The notes under the pieces: generated by a model
Database searches by the model: none
Told to the model about the DNA's origin: nothing
What the model saw: the letters and a program-made list of their open reading frames with translations, nothing else
Part shown: positions 25,365 to 33,306 of the stretch, in pieces
How positions within the stretch are numbered: the first letter of the stretch is position 1
Layout of the letters: the number at the start of each line of letters is the position of its first letter
From: Oscillospiraceae bacterium
GTDB taxonomy: Bacteria > Bacillota > Clostridia > Oscillospirales > Oscillospiraceae
NCBI GenBank assembly: GCA_009782435.1
Contig: WRJA01000006.1
Coordinates: 1 to 45,960 of the forward strand
Length of the DNA: 45,960 bases
Direction: 5' to 3'
Translations under genes and position numbers: made by a program

Positions 25365-26692
25365 TTTAGTTCTTCCACTGTGTTTTTTACAGCGAAATCA
25401 TATTCTTCTCCGAAAATACCGTGTATATCCGACAAACCCTTCACCATGGCTTCATACAGTCTTTCGCTGATAATACCCGGATCTTTTTCAGACTCATAGT
25501 CGTCAATGGCTGCGTGAATATCCCACAGTTTGTATCTCCCGTCAGCGCCGGTAATGTTATAAGCGTTCAAATCAGACATAAACAGAGGGACATAAGCAAC
25601 GTCGGTAATATAAGTTTCACCGGTATCGAAATTTTTCTCCGCATTGATATTCAGAATCGCGGTCAGATTTGTGAATTCATCGGTATAGCAAGACGCCATA
25701 TTCCCGAGCGAATAACAAATAAATCCGGTTTTGCCTGTACCGTATTTATCCGTTATACGCCGCATTTCCATCGGCTGCGGTACAAAGGGATGGCCGCCGA
25801 TTATTATGTCCGCTCCGCGAACAAAAAGAAAATCCGACAGCTCGACTTGGTATTTTGCCGCTGAAGTATAGTATTCATTTCCCCATTGGATGAATACAAC
25901 GGTCAAATCCGCGCCTGCTTCGCGGGCAAAATCAATATCCTTTTCCATCCTGTCGTAGTCGTATGTGCCGGTTGCAGCGTCAAAAACCAAATTGACCGAA
26001 AAAGGCTCGGCAGAATAATCTATTTCTCCGGTAACGCAAGTATAAGCTATATACGCAATGTATATGCCGTTAACGTCGATGATTCTCATACCGCGTTTCG
26101 CGTTAAGTTCCTCTTGATTTTTGCTTGTTCCGACTGTCAGTATTCCTGCATCCTCAAGCACTTCAAGAGTTCGCCTTACACCGTGCAGACGGCTGTCGAA
26201 ACTGTTTTTTGCGGCTGTTGATAAAATATCGACGCCCGCTTCTTTGATACCTTTTGCCATTGCGTCAGGTGCTTTGATCAGCGGATATCCGGTATATGTG
26301 GTTTCGCCGGGGAAGGTCCCTTTAAGAGTCGCCGCGGAAGAGTCGGCTCTTCTCAAATATCCGCTGATGTCCTTAAAGAGAAAACTGTAATCATATTTTC
26401 CGTCCTTAAGCGCGTCAGTACTGAGTCCGGGGTGCATAACTATATCTCCCGCGAAAGCCAAATTCACTGAAGCCAGCTTCGGCTCCGGCTCCGGCGTCGC
26501 AGGTACTTCGTTATTTTCAGGCGGACTTAAAGAAGGAGCGCCCGCCGGTGAAGGCGGCACTGCGGTTATGTGCGGCAATAAGGTATTCGCGCTTTCTTCC
26601 GGTTTTTCCGAGCCCGCACCCCACAAAATAAGCGCTGCGACCGCCGCCGCGAAAACAACGGCAACTGCGATAATATTGCGTATGCTGTTCAT
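25361..26692 (-). CDS. CapA/PgsA-like protein with altered metal-ligand positions
   Basis: 443 residues: one N-terminal membrane anchor (about 5-27), a Pro/Glu-rich linker to about 72, then a PGA_cap domain of the calcineurin-like phosphoesterase superfamily facing outside. Recognisable blocks are LAFAGDIVMHPGLS, the RRTLEVLEDAGILTVG segment, FIQWGNEY and GADIIIGGHPFVPQPME. Compared with family patterns as I remember them, several ligand positions differ: AKNSFDSRLHG replaces the ANNH-x-x-D-x-G block, FIQWG replaces VHWG, and GHPFV replaces HHPHV. It may thus bind rather than cleave. First gene of the capA-chrA-chrA-phoH-ybeY-era-recO-mutS2 run; the start ATG at 26692 follows AGGAG. Confidence 0.85.
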   Translation of the reverse strand: MNSIRNIIAVAVVFAAAVAALILWGAGSEKPEESANTLLPHITAVPPSPAGAPSLSPPENNEVPATPEPEPKLASVNLAFAGDIVMHPGLSTDALKDGKYDYSFLFKDISGYLRRADSSAATLKGTFPGETTYTGYPLIKAPDAMAKGIKEAGVDILSTAAKNSFDSRLHGVRRTLEVLEDAGILTVGTSKNQEELNAKRGMRIIDVNGIYIAYIAYTCVTGEIDYSAEPFSVNLVFDAATGTYDYDRMEKDIDFAREAGADLTVVFIQWGNEYYTSAAKYQVELSDFLFVRGADIIIGGHPFVPQPMEMRRITDKYGTGKTGFICYSLGNMASCYTDEFTNLTAILNINAEKNFDTGETYITDVAYVPLFMSDLNAYNITGADGRYKLWDIHAAIDDYESEKDPGIISERLYEAMVKGLSDIHGIFGEEYDFAVKNTVEELK

Positions 26693-26761
26693 TGCGATCT
26701 CCTGTTAACGGATAAGCTTCTTAATACATTGTTTGCGGATGATAAAAATCAACTGTTTTTC

Positions 26762-26773
26762 TGTTTGCAAACA
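26762..26773. repeat. Perfect 12-bp palindrome between capA and rlmD
   Basis: TGTTTGCAAACA is fully self-complementary and lies between the divergent capA and rlmD genes, upstream of both. A partial copy (TTGTTTGC) occurs near 26731. It may be an operator; no regulator can be named. Confidence 0.35.
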
Positions 26774-26808
26774 AAGTATATCATACAGATGAAATGATTT
26801 AAAGATGC

Positions 26809-26837
26809 TTGCCGACATTTATCATATATGGTAAAAT
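26809..26837 (+). promoter_or_regulatory. Promoter of the rlmD-like gene
   Basis: TTGCCG (26809-26814), a 17-base spacer and TAAAAT (26832-26837). The -10 ends 23 bases before the ATG at 26861, leaving a very short leader that contains GAGGAGG. Confidence 0.6.
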
Positions 26838-26860
26838 TTCCGCGCCGCGAGGAGGTCCGA

Positions 26861-28363
26861 ATGGAAGAAATCATAAAAAACCAAACCTATACCGCTGCGA
26901 TCGGCGGCTACTCATCCGATGGGGCCGGCGTATGTCGTATCGGCAGCAGAGCGGTTTTTGTCAAAGGCGCTCTGGACGGTGAAATTTGGAAGATAAAAAT
27001 AATCAAGGCGACAGACCGGATGGCCTTAGCGCGTGGCGAAACCCTGATATCTCCTTCCTCATGCCGCATTGAGCCGGCTTGTCCGCATTTTGTCTCATGC
27101 GGAGGCTGCAGCCTCTTACACATGACCTATACCGAAGAACTGCGGTTAAAAATCAATCGTGTAAACGACGCTTTCAGACATATAGGCGGACTTGACTTCA
27201 AAATTACAGAAATATCGGGCGCGGAGAATCGTTTTTCATGCCGCAGTAAAGTAATATACGCTGTCGGCGAAAAACAGGGCGAGCCTGTTCGCGGGTTCTA
27301 TCGCAGGCGCAGCCATGACATCGTTCCTGTCAGCCGCTGCATAATGCAGCCCGAACTGTTTGACCGGGCGGCTGACACGGTCCTCAAATGGATGAGGGAG
27401 AATTCTGTGCAAGCTTATAATGAGATCGACTGTAAAGGCTGTGTCAGAAGAATATTTCTCCGCCGAGCTTATTATACCGGGGAAGCGGTATGCTGTATCG
27501 TTACGGCAAGCAAAATAGAAACAAAGAAATCCCGGGCTCTCGTCTCCGCGCTCGCATCAAGCTGCCCGGAACTCACCGGCGTCGTTCTGAACATAAACAA
27601 ATCGCCGGGAAATACTGTTTTATCGGGCGATTTTTTTACGCTTTCCGGCATAGACACTATTAAGGAAGAATTATGCGGCCTGATTTTTGAACTGTCTCCC
27701 GTTTCATTTTTTCAAGTGAATCCGGAACAGGCGCAAAAGCTCTTTGAAAAAATCGTCGAATACGCAAAACCGGAAGAAAAAACGGTTTTGGATCTTTATT
27801 GCGGAGCCGGAGCTATATCTCTGATAGTCGCGAAAACAGCAAAACGCGTCATCGGCGCCGATACGGTCAAAAAAGCCGTTATTAACGCCGAAAAAAATGC
27901 AGTTGCCAACAAAATAAGAAATGCAGAATTCATTTGTTCCGACGCTCTTGAAGCCGCAAAATTATTGCAAATCCGTGAAGTCAACCCCGATTTGATAATC
28001 GTCGACCCTCCCAGGAAGGGTCTTGCAGCCGGTGTCATCGATACTATCGCCGAAATCGGTCCGCCGCAGATAATATATGTGTCATGCGATCCGGGAACTC
28101 TTGCTCGTGATTTGAAGATCTTTTGCGGTTTCGGTTATTTTCCCGACAGCGCCGCGGCCGTCGACATGTTCCCCGGCACAGAGCATGTCGAGACGGTCGT
28201 ATTATTGTCCAAACTAAAATCCACTGCATATACAGAGGTAAAAATCGACCTTGACGAGATGGATTTGACAACATCAGAAAGCAAAGCGACCTATGATGAA
28301 ATCAAGCAATATGTTTTAGATAATGCAGGGCTTAAGGTAGCGTCAATGTTCTCAGGTCAGTGA
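26861..28363 (+). CDS. rlmD: 23S rRNA (uracil-5)-methyltransferase, RlmD/RumA (TrmA) family
   Basis: SAM-dependent m5U methyltransferase, 500 residues. Order: a TRAM domain (about 1-60), iron-sulfur cysteines CPHFVSCGGC near 74 with a fourth at CIMQ, the SAM site VLDLYCGAGAISLIV, VDPPRKGLA, and the catalytic-cysteine block YVSCDPGTLARDL. The start at 26861 is fixed by GAGGAGG five bases upstream; an earlier in-frame ATG at 26828 overlaps the promoter. After the enzyme domain comes a Firmicutes-type tail (VKIDLDEMDLTTSESKATY), which I recall usually continues as KVS-LYIAQVK-KCG; here it stops at KVASMFSGQ, so the tail is cut short. Which uridine is modified cannot be told. Confidence 0.93.
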   Translation: MEEIIKNQTYTAAIGGYSSDGAGVCRIGSRAVFVKGALDGEIWKIKIIKATDRMALARGETLISPSSCRIEPACPHFVSCGGCSLLHMTYTEELRLKINRVNDAFRHIGGLDFKITEISGAENRFSCRSKVIYAVGEKQGEPVRGFYRRRSHDIVPVSRCIMQPELFDRAADTVLKWMRENSVQAYNEIDCKGCVRRIFLRRAYYTGEAVCCIVTASKIETKKSRALVSALASSCPELTGVVLNINKSPGNTVLSGDFFTLSGIDTIKEELCGLIFELSPVSFFQVNPEQAQKLFEKIVEYAKPEEKTVLDLYCGAGAISLIVAKTAKRVIGADTVKKAVINAEKNAVANKIRNAEFICSDALEAAKLLQIREVNPDLIIVDPPRKGLAAGVIDTIAEIGPPQIIYVSCDPGTLARDLKIFCGFGYFPDSAAAVDMFPGTEHVETVVLLSKLKSTAYTEVKIDLDEMDLTTSESKATYDEIKQYVLDNAGLKVASMFSGQ

Positions 28364-28524
28364 CTTGAGATAGGTTTGATATATCGCTGATTTTTTCGTC
28401 AAAACTAAGGCCTGTTGAAAGAACGCAGATTTCCTGTTGACTTCTGCCAACATCAAGGGCTGCTCGATAATGTTATAATTGAGTTGTTAAAGTACAATGC
28501 AGGTAAATAATTATCTCAGCAGAA
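28364..28524. other. Gene-free stretch after rlmD with an orphan extended -10 element
   Basis: No coding sequence is visible. A near-perfect 19-bp palindrome (CTCAGGTCAGTGACTTGAG, 28351-28369) covers the rlmD stop. TGTTATAAT at 28471-28479 is a full extended -10 element; a transcript started there would end after about 80 bases at the hairpin of 28525-28560. No -35 is evident and the use of this site is unproven. Confidence 0.35.
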
Positions 28525-28560
28525 AAAAGCTCCGCACCCTCTGTAGGGCGCGGAGCTTTT
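28525..28560. terminator. Strong bidirectional terminator
   Basis: AAAAGCTCCGC (28525-28535) pairs perfectly with GCGGAGCTTTT (28550-28560), extended by CCCT/AGGG around a CTGT loop. T residues follow on the plus side and an A run precedes it, so it can end both the rlmD transcript (plus) and the oxidoreductase operon (minus, ending at 28674). Confidence 0.9.
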
Positions 28561-28673
28561 AAGTTTTTGCCGTGGTAGTCAACCCCCACTTCACTCCTGT
28601 TGCATCAGCTGAAACAAATAATACAGCGATTTTTGTACATCTGCATCTTTTTATCCGTTCATTCAGGCCCTTG

Positions 28674-29213
28674 TTACCGAGCCGCCATTTCTATGCCGGC
28701 GTTTAAAGCCGCTTTGTTAATGTCCGCCAGTTTTGCTTTTTTCTCACCGAGTTTCTCCTTAATGGCTTCTGTAATGCTTTCGGGAGAGACGCATTTTGTT
28801 CTTCCTATACAAGCTCCCAATACGACTAAATTTGCCGCTTTGACGCTGCCTGTCTTTTCCGCCGTTTCGTTCGCCGGAATATACAGTACATCTATGTCTT
28901 TGCGCGTCGACTTTATGTCAATAAGGCTGCTGTTCACGATCAAAAGTCCGCCGGGACGAACCGCGCTTTCAAATTTTTCTAAAGACGGGCGGTTCATGGC
29001 GATTACGCATGTCGCCTTTGTAATGACCGGAGAGGCTATAGGTTTATCGGATATGACCACCGAACAATTTGCCGTTCCGCCGCGCATTTCCGGCCCGTAA
29101 GACGGCAGCCACGACACATGTTTTCCCTCTTTCATACCGGCCTGCGCCAAAAAATTTCCTATGAGCAGCATCCCTTGTCCGCCGAAACCCGCAAACAGAT
29201 TCTGTTCAAGCAT
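28674..29213 (-). CDS. 2-oxoacid:ferredoxin oxidoreductase, gamma subunit
   Basis: 179-residue gamma subunit of a cytoplasmic 2-oxoacid:acceptor oxidoreductase (2-oxoglutarate or branched-chain type). It opens with NLFAGFGGQGMLLIGNFLAQ, the glycine-rich gamma-subunit signature, followed by SWLPSYGPEMRGGTANC, also diagnostic, and VLGACIGRTKCVS near 130. It is the last gene of the operon, one base after the beta subunit, and ends about 110 bases before a strong terminator. The complex would decarboxylate a 2-oxoacid to its CoA ester while reducing ferredoxin. Confidence 0.94.
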   Translation of the reverse strand: MLEQNLFAGFGGQGMLLIGNFLAQAGMKEGKHVSWLPSYGPEMRGGTANCSVVISDKPIASPVITKATCVIAMNRPSLEKFESAVRPGGLLIVNSSLIDIKSTRKDIDVLYIPANETAEKTGSVKAANLVVLGACIGRTKCVSPESITEAIKEKLGEKKAKLADINKAALNAGIEMAAR

Positions 29214-29214
29214 A

Positions 29215-29952
29215 TCATTTCGCCTCCTTGAAAACCCCGAGCGGATAATAAGGGATCATATTTTGCTCAAGCCACTCCATGGATTGCGTCGGATCAAGTC
29301 CCCAATTTGTGGGGCATGTTGACAGTATTTCGATCATGGAAAAACCCTTGCGGGACATCTGACACTCAAAGGCTTTTTTGAAGCCGTTTTTTGCTTTTAT
29401 TATATTCGCGTTGTTATTCAAAGACACACGCTCAATATATCCGCTGCCTTCTATCGTCGCCAGCATTTCGGCCATACGCAGGGGGCTCCCGCAACTGTCT
29501 TTGTCACGGCCGTACGGAGACGTGGTCGTTTTTTGGCCGATCAGCGTTGTCGGCGCCATTTGGCCTCCGGTCATGCCGTATATGGCGTTATTGACAAATA
29601 CGGCCGTTATGTTCTCTCCCCTGTGCGCGGCGTGTATTATTTCAGCCGTGCCTATGGAAGCAAGATCGCCGTCTCCCTGATACGTGAAAACACAGGCGTC
29701 CGGTCGCGCGCGCTTGATACCCGTGGCAACAGCAGGAGCGCGACCGTGCGAAGCCTCGTACATATCGCAATTAAAATATTTATAAGCGTAGACGGCGCAG
29801 CCGACCGGCGCAACGCCGACAGCCTGAGGCTGCAAACCGGCTTCTTCAATAACTTCCGCAACCAACCGGTGTATAACTCCGTGTGTGCAGCCGGGGCAGT
29901 AATGAAATTCCGCGTCTCTCAGCATACCTGTCTTTGCAAATACAGTTTTCAT
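29215..29952 (-). CDS. 2-oxoacid:ferredoxin oxidoreductase, beta (TPP-binding) subunit
   Basis: 245-residue subunit that binds thiamine diphosphate. Evidence: YCPGCTHGVIHRL at the N-terminus, the TPP motif with GDGDLASIG and NNAIYGMTGGQMAPTT near 90-125, and CPTNWGLDP near 220. The start ATG overlaps the alpha-subunit stop (ATGA). Members with this form serve 2-oxoglutarate or 2-oxoisovalerate; the sequence does not settle which. Confidence 0.94.
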   Translation of the reverse strand: MKTVFAKTGMLRDAEFHYCPGCTHGVIHRLVAEVIEEAGLQPQAVGVAPVGCAVYAYKYFNCDMYEASHGRAPAVATGIKRARPDACVFTYQGDGDLASIGTAEIIHAAHRGENITAVFVNNAIYGMTGGQMAPTTLIGQKTTTSPYGRDKDSCGSPLRMAEMLATIEGSGYIERVSLNNNANIIKAKNGFKKAFECQMSRKGFSMIEILSTCPTNWGLDPTQSMEWLEQNMIPYYPLGVFKEAK

Positions 29953-31028
29953 GTTTTTCCCTCCGCTTTGCGCCGGATCAAGTCTTTTATTTCATCTTGA
30001 GACGGAAGCTTACTGCCTGCATTTCCCAAAAAATCAACTTCCTTTTTTCCGTTCACGGCAAGCCGAACATCTTCACACATCTGCCCTGCCGACAGCTCTA
30101 CGGATACAAAGGCTTTTAAGTCCGGTCCGGCCGCCAGTTTTTTGATTTGCTTTTCGGGGAACGGAAATACAGTTACCGGGCGAAGCAGCCCGACCTTAAC
30201 GCCTTCTTCTCTGAGGTCTTCGACCGCTGCCTTGCAAATCCTTGCGACTGTACCGTAAGCGCATATAATAATTTGCGCGTCGTCAGTCATAAAGAGTTCA
30301 CATCGGACTTCATTTTCCTTGATCTCTTTGTAACGGGCTTGCAGTCTCAGGTTCAGTTCATGCATCTCGTCAACTTCAATATACAGAGAATTTATCACGG
30401 CGCGTTCTTTTTTGTCTCCCGGTTTCCACCCCACGGCGGCCCAGGGTTTTTTTTCAACATCGAATATATATTCCTTCATTTCCGGAAATTCAACAGGTTC
30501 CATCATCTGGCCTATTATTCCGTCGGCAAGTATCATGGCCGGCATACGGTACTTATCGGCAAGCTCAAACGCAATGCTTGTAAGGTCAACAACTTCCTGC
30601 ACTGACGCGGGCGCAAAGACGATCATTCGGTAGTCTCCGTGGCCTCCGCCCTTAACGGCCTGCGCGTAATCACCCTGAGTCGCCTGTATGCCGCCCAACC
30701 CCGGACCTCCGCGCATCATATTTGCGATCACACACGGCAATTCAGCCGCCGCCAAATATGATATCCCTTCCTGTTTAAGGCTTATGCCGGGACTTGAAGA
30801 GCTTGTCATGGCCCGGACTCCGGCGCCGGCGGCGCCGTAAACCATGTTTATTGCGGCTATTTCACTTTCTGACTGTATAAAACATCCGCCGACTTGCGGC
30901 ATGCGGGCAGACATATATTCCGGAACTTCATTTTGCGGAGTAATGGGATATCCGAAAAAAAAGCGGCAACCCGCTCTTATCGCGGCTTCGGCCATAGCCT
31001 CATTGCCTTTCATCAACACCTTTGACAC
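29949..31028 (-). CDS. vorB: 2-oxoacid:ferredoxin oxidoreductase, alpha subunit (VorB/KorA type)
   Basis: 359-residue core subunit with the pyrimidine-binding and transketolase-like C-terminal domains. The block MKGNEAMAEAAIRAGCRFFF and GYPITPQNEVPEYM, SESEIAAINMVYGAAGAGVR, TSSSSPGISLKQEGISYLA and MRGGPGLGGIQATQGDY match proteins annotated as 2-oxoisovalerate ferredoxin oxidoreductase VorB in Clostridia. KorA proteins are close relatives, so 2-oxoglutarate stays possible. The start is GTG at 31028: AGGAGG lies six bases before it. A longer frame to 31100 covers the ferredoxin gene and is discarded. Reduced ferredoxin made here could feed hydrogenase, Rnf or biosynthesis. Confidence 0.93.
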   Translation of the reverse strand: MSKVLMKGNEAMAEAAIRAGCRFFFGYPITPQNEVPEYMSARMPQVGGCFIQSESEIAAINMVYGAAGAGVRAMTSSSSPGISLKQEGISYLAAAELPCVIANMMRGGPGLGGIQATQGDYAQAVKGGGHGDYRMIVFAPASVQEVVDLTSIAFELADKYRMPAMILADGIIGQMMEPVEFPEMKEYIFDVEKKPWAAVGWKPGDKKERAVINSLYIEVDEMHELNLRLQARYKEIKENEVRCELFMTDDAQIIICAYGTVARICKAAVEDLREEGVKVGLLRPVTVFPFPEKQIKKLAAGPDLKAFVSVELSAGQMCEDVRLAVNGKKEVDFLGNAGSKLPSQDEIKDLIRRKAEGKT

Positions 31029-31038
31029 GACAGACCTC

Positions 31039-31248
31039 CTAATCTTTCTCAATGCGTATCGCAATGTCCGGACAAGTGCGAGCGCACGCCGCGCAAGCAA
31101 TACAGGCGTCTGTATCTGTAATTTCAGCCGGCCGGTATCCCTTTGCGTTTAATACAGTTTTCGAAATATCAATTATTTTTTTCGGACAGTTTCTCGCGCA
31201 CAGCCCGCAGCCTTTGCATAAGTTGTCGTCAACAGTTATCCTGACCAT
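31039..31248 (-). CDS. 2[4Fe-4S] ferredoxin, delta-type subunit of the 2-oxoacid oxidoreductase
   Basis: 69 residues with two classical cluster motifs, CKGCGLCARNCP near 11-22 and CIACAACARTCP near 49-60. As the small subunit of the complex it would pass electrons from TPP chemistry to free ferredoxin. It precedes the alpha subunit by 10 bases and overlaps the end of the P-loop gene by 20 bases; GGGAG lies before its ATG. Confidence 0.95.
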   Translation of the reverse strand: MVRITVDDNLCKGCGLCARNCPKKIIDISKTVLNAKGYRPAEITDTDACIACAACARTCPDIAIRIEKD

Positions 31249-32032
31249 TTGTCTTTTTGCTCCCTTTCAATGTTTCCGTAAAATTATGCCAGTCCCTGTG
31301 CATATAAATCTTAATTTCTTTCGGCATTCCGACAAAGCGTTTGTCCGGTTCTCTTTTTAAAAACTCTTCAAGCACCTGCCGGCAACCGGTCGTATATGCC
31401 GTCAAAACACCCGTTTCCTCCGATACACGGCGCAATATCTCGTATCCTTCAAACAAATCGACCGGCGTCGTCTCTCCGGCGAGATTTGCGTTATTGACAA
31501 GACCCGTAAATCCAAGCCCGGAAACTTCTTGCAGCCTTGTCATCAGGGAAATGATCTTTTCCCGGGTATCCGTCATAGGACGCCTTATATTAACAGTATA
31601 AAGGACCTCAAGTCTGCCTGTAAATTCTTCAAATTTTCTGCGATATCGGCCTATCGCCATTGTGCCGGCAGGGTCGCCGCCTACGTCAAAAATTACGTTG
31701 TCCCTTTTAAAATCAAACGCTGAATTCACGCGCGGCGAAAGAGACATGCTCTCAACATTCCCGGACGCATTATTCGGCGCAACAAGGTCTATTCCTGCAT
31801 TTTGAACCGTCTCCCGACGTTCGGAAAGCCTGAAATACGGATTCAAGAGATCAAGATCGATTAATTGCGTGCTGCCTCGCTCGGCATATGAAAGCGCAAA
31901 ATTTATTGCCAGTTCCGTTTTTCCGCTTCCGGAGTTTCCGATGAAAACAGTGATTTGTTTCAGAGCCGGCCCTCCGTTCTCAGGACCCGTATATTCGAAT
32001 CGTCGTTTATAATACTGCGGACAACCCGTCAT
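31229..32032 (-). CDS. P-loop ATPase at the head of the oxidoreductase operon
   Basis: Up to 267 residues. Walker A is clear (FIGNSGSGKTELAINFAL), followed by TQLIDLDLLNPYFRLSERR, a switch-like segment with DVGGDPAGTMAIGRY, and LVNNANLAGETT; this resembles MinD/CobQ-type deviant P-loop ATPases that often sit beside VOR/KOR genes in Clostridia. Function unknown; maturation or cluster insertion is a guess. The start is uncertain. The ATG at 32032 has no ribosome site and lies only about 9 bases from the predicted transcription start. A CTG at 31963 has GGAGG seven bases upstream and begins exactly where the conserved LKQITVFIGN starts. Confidence 0.8.
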   Translation of the reverse strand: MTGCPQYYKRRFEYTGPENGGPALKQITVFIGNSGSGKTELAINFALSYAERGSTQLIDLDLLNPYFRLSERRETVQNAGIDLVAPNNASGNVESMSLSPRVNSAFDFKRDNVIFDVGGDPAGTMAIGRYRRKFEEFTGRLEVLYTVNIRRPMTDTREKIISLMTRLQEVSGLGFTGLVNNANLAGETTPVDLFEGYEILRRVSEETGVLTAYTTGCRQVLEEFLKREPDKRFVGMPKEIKIYMHRDWHNFTETLKGSKKTNGQDNC

Positions 32033-32047
32033 ATTTATACAAAATTT

Positions 32048-32076
32048 ATTTTATCACCGGCAAAAAACCGCGTCAA
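32048..32076 (-). promoter_or_regulatory. Promoter of the 2-oxoacid oxidoreductase operon
   Basis: On the minus strand TTGACG (32076-32071), a 17-base spacer and TAAAAT (32053-32048). The predicted start near 32041 is very close to the ATG at 32032, making that start nearly leaderless. Confidence 0.7.
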
Positions 32077-32090
32077 TGGCAAATACACAT

Positions 32091-32118
32091 AAAAAAACAA
32101 CCGTTGAAAATAACCGTT
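32091..32118 (-). terminator. Possible weak terminator after the MocA-HD gene
   Basis: On the minus strand AACGGTT, six bases, AACGGTT: each arm is near self-complementary, so a hairpin with one central G-G mismatch can form, followed by a G and seven T. It lies just upstream of the next promoter. Confidence 0.35.
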
Positions 32119-32139
32119 TGGGGAAATATTGACGGAGCG

Positions 32140-33249
32140 TCAGGCAAGTTTTTCCGGAGCGATTCCGGTAATTCTTTGAAATCGCTCCGCAAGAACGTTA
32201 AATATTTTGACATTCCTCATTACGGCTGCCCGGAGCTCAGCGTCCTCTGAAATGCTTTTCAGTACCGGATCATATCTTTGTCTTACGGTAACAGGTTTTG
32301 TATCCTTAATGAGTTTGTCGGCAAGGCTGACAATGGTTTTTTCGTCAAATTCCGGTTCCGTATCATTTTTAAAGCCTGTATGAGCTTCCACGATACGAGC
32401 TAAAGCTTCATAACCGCGATCACGCAAAAAGCACGCGCCGCTTTGTTCATGCGGTTCATCAAGTTTTGTTATGTCATGAAGCGCACCGCCGCTTGCGCAA
32501 AGCTCCGTGTCAAGGAAATATCCGTTCATTATCAGACGCTGTGCCATGAGGCGCGATAAACCGGCTACGGCTCTGCAATGATTTCTGATATGCTCGGGCA
32601 GGGCTGCTTCTTCATACAATTCTTCGCATATACACATTGAAATTCCCCGCCGCTCGCGCGCCGTTTTACAAACGACGTCAAATTCAGCCTTCATATCAGC
32701 GTCCGAAACAACGGCGGCATCGTCAACATGCACGTTACTCCCTTTCAGTCCGCAGAGCGCCTCTCGCAGACCTCCTTCTCCGTTGTAATTAACCACCGTA
32801 TCGTAACAAACATCTTTTATCAAAGGAGGATGTCCGCGCTTACCTCTATATGAAGGATAAACAACATGGTCGTTTTTTTTGCCGCCGGAGATGATTTGTT
32901 TGATCGTTTTCGGAGATACAAGCGGCATATCTCCCGGCAGAAGCAATAACGCGTCCGAACCGGCTGCCGTATGCTTTATTCCGATTTTTACCGATTCAAA
33001 CATATCCGTTTCCCGGTAATTATCGTTATTAACAGTGTCAGCTCCCAATCCTTCAACTATTCGGGCAACATCAAAGCTGCGTTTACCGGTCACAACGCAA
33101 ATATCTTCTATTCCTGCGTTTTTTAAGCTCTGCACTGTCATTTGTATCATCGGGAACCCGTTAATTTCCATAAGCGGCTTAAATGATTCCATGCGAGAGG
33201 AAAGCCCGGCCGCCAAAATCAATCCTTTAATTCTCAACCGATCACCCAT
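32140..33249 (-). CDS. MobA/MocA-like nucleotidyltransferase fused to an HD domain
   Basis: 369 residues, two domains. Residues about 8-195 are a GT-A nucleotidyltransferase: LILAAGLSSRMESFKPLM (NTP-binding loop with its Arg and Lys), LLLLPGDMPLVSP (metal Asp) and YRGKRGHPPLI, the pattern of MocA/MobA enzymes that attach CMP or GMP to molybdopterin. Residues about 225-360 form an HD domain (NHCRAVAGLSRLMAQRL, GALHDITK, LADKLIKDTKP), a metal-dependent phosphohydrolase fold. NTP transferase-HD fusions are known near molybdenum enzymes in anaerobes, and a molybdopterin enzyme lies 5 kb away. The start is ambiguous: ATG 33249, GTG one codon earlier, or TTG 33234. Confidence 0.85.
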   Translation of the reverse strand: MGDRLRIKGLILAAGLSSRMESFKPLMEINGFPMIQMTVQSLKNAGIEDICVVTGKRSFDVARIVEGLGADTVNNDNYRETDMFESVKIGIKHTAAGSDALLLLPGDMPLVSPKTIKQIISGGKKNDHVVYPSYRGKRGHPPLIKDVCYDTVVNYNGEGGLREALCGLKGSNVHVDDAAVVSDADMKAEFDVVCKTARERRGISMCICEELYEEAALPEHIRNHCRAVAGLSRLMAQRLIMNGYFLDTELCASGGALHDITKLDEPHEQSGACFLRDRGYEALARIVEAHTGFKNDTEPEFDEKTIVSLADKLIKDTKPVTVRQRYDPVLKSISEDAELRAAVMRNVKIFNVLAERFQRITGIAPEKLA

Positions 33250-33306
33250 CACAAATATCCGTCATCAAAACTGCATTGATACGCCGGCAGTGAAAAAACC
33301 TATACG

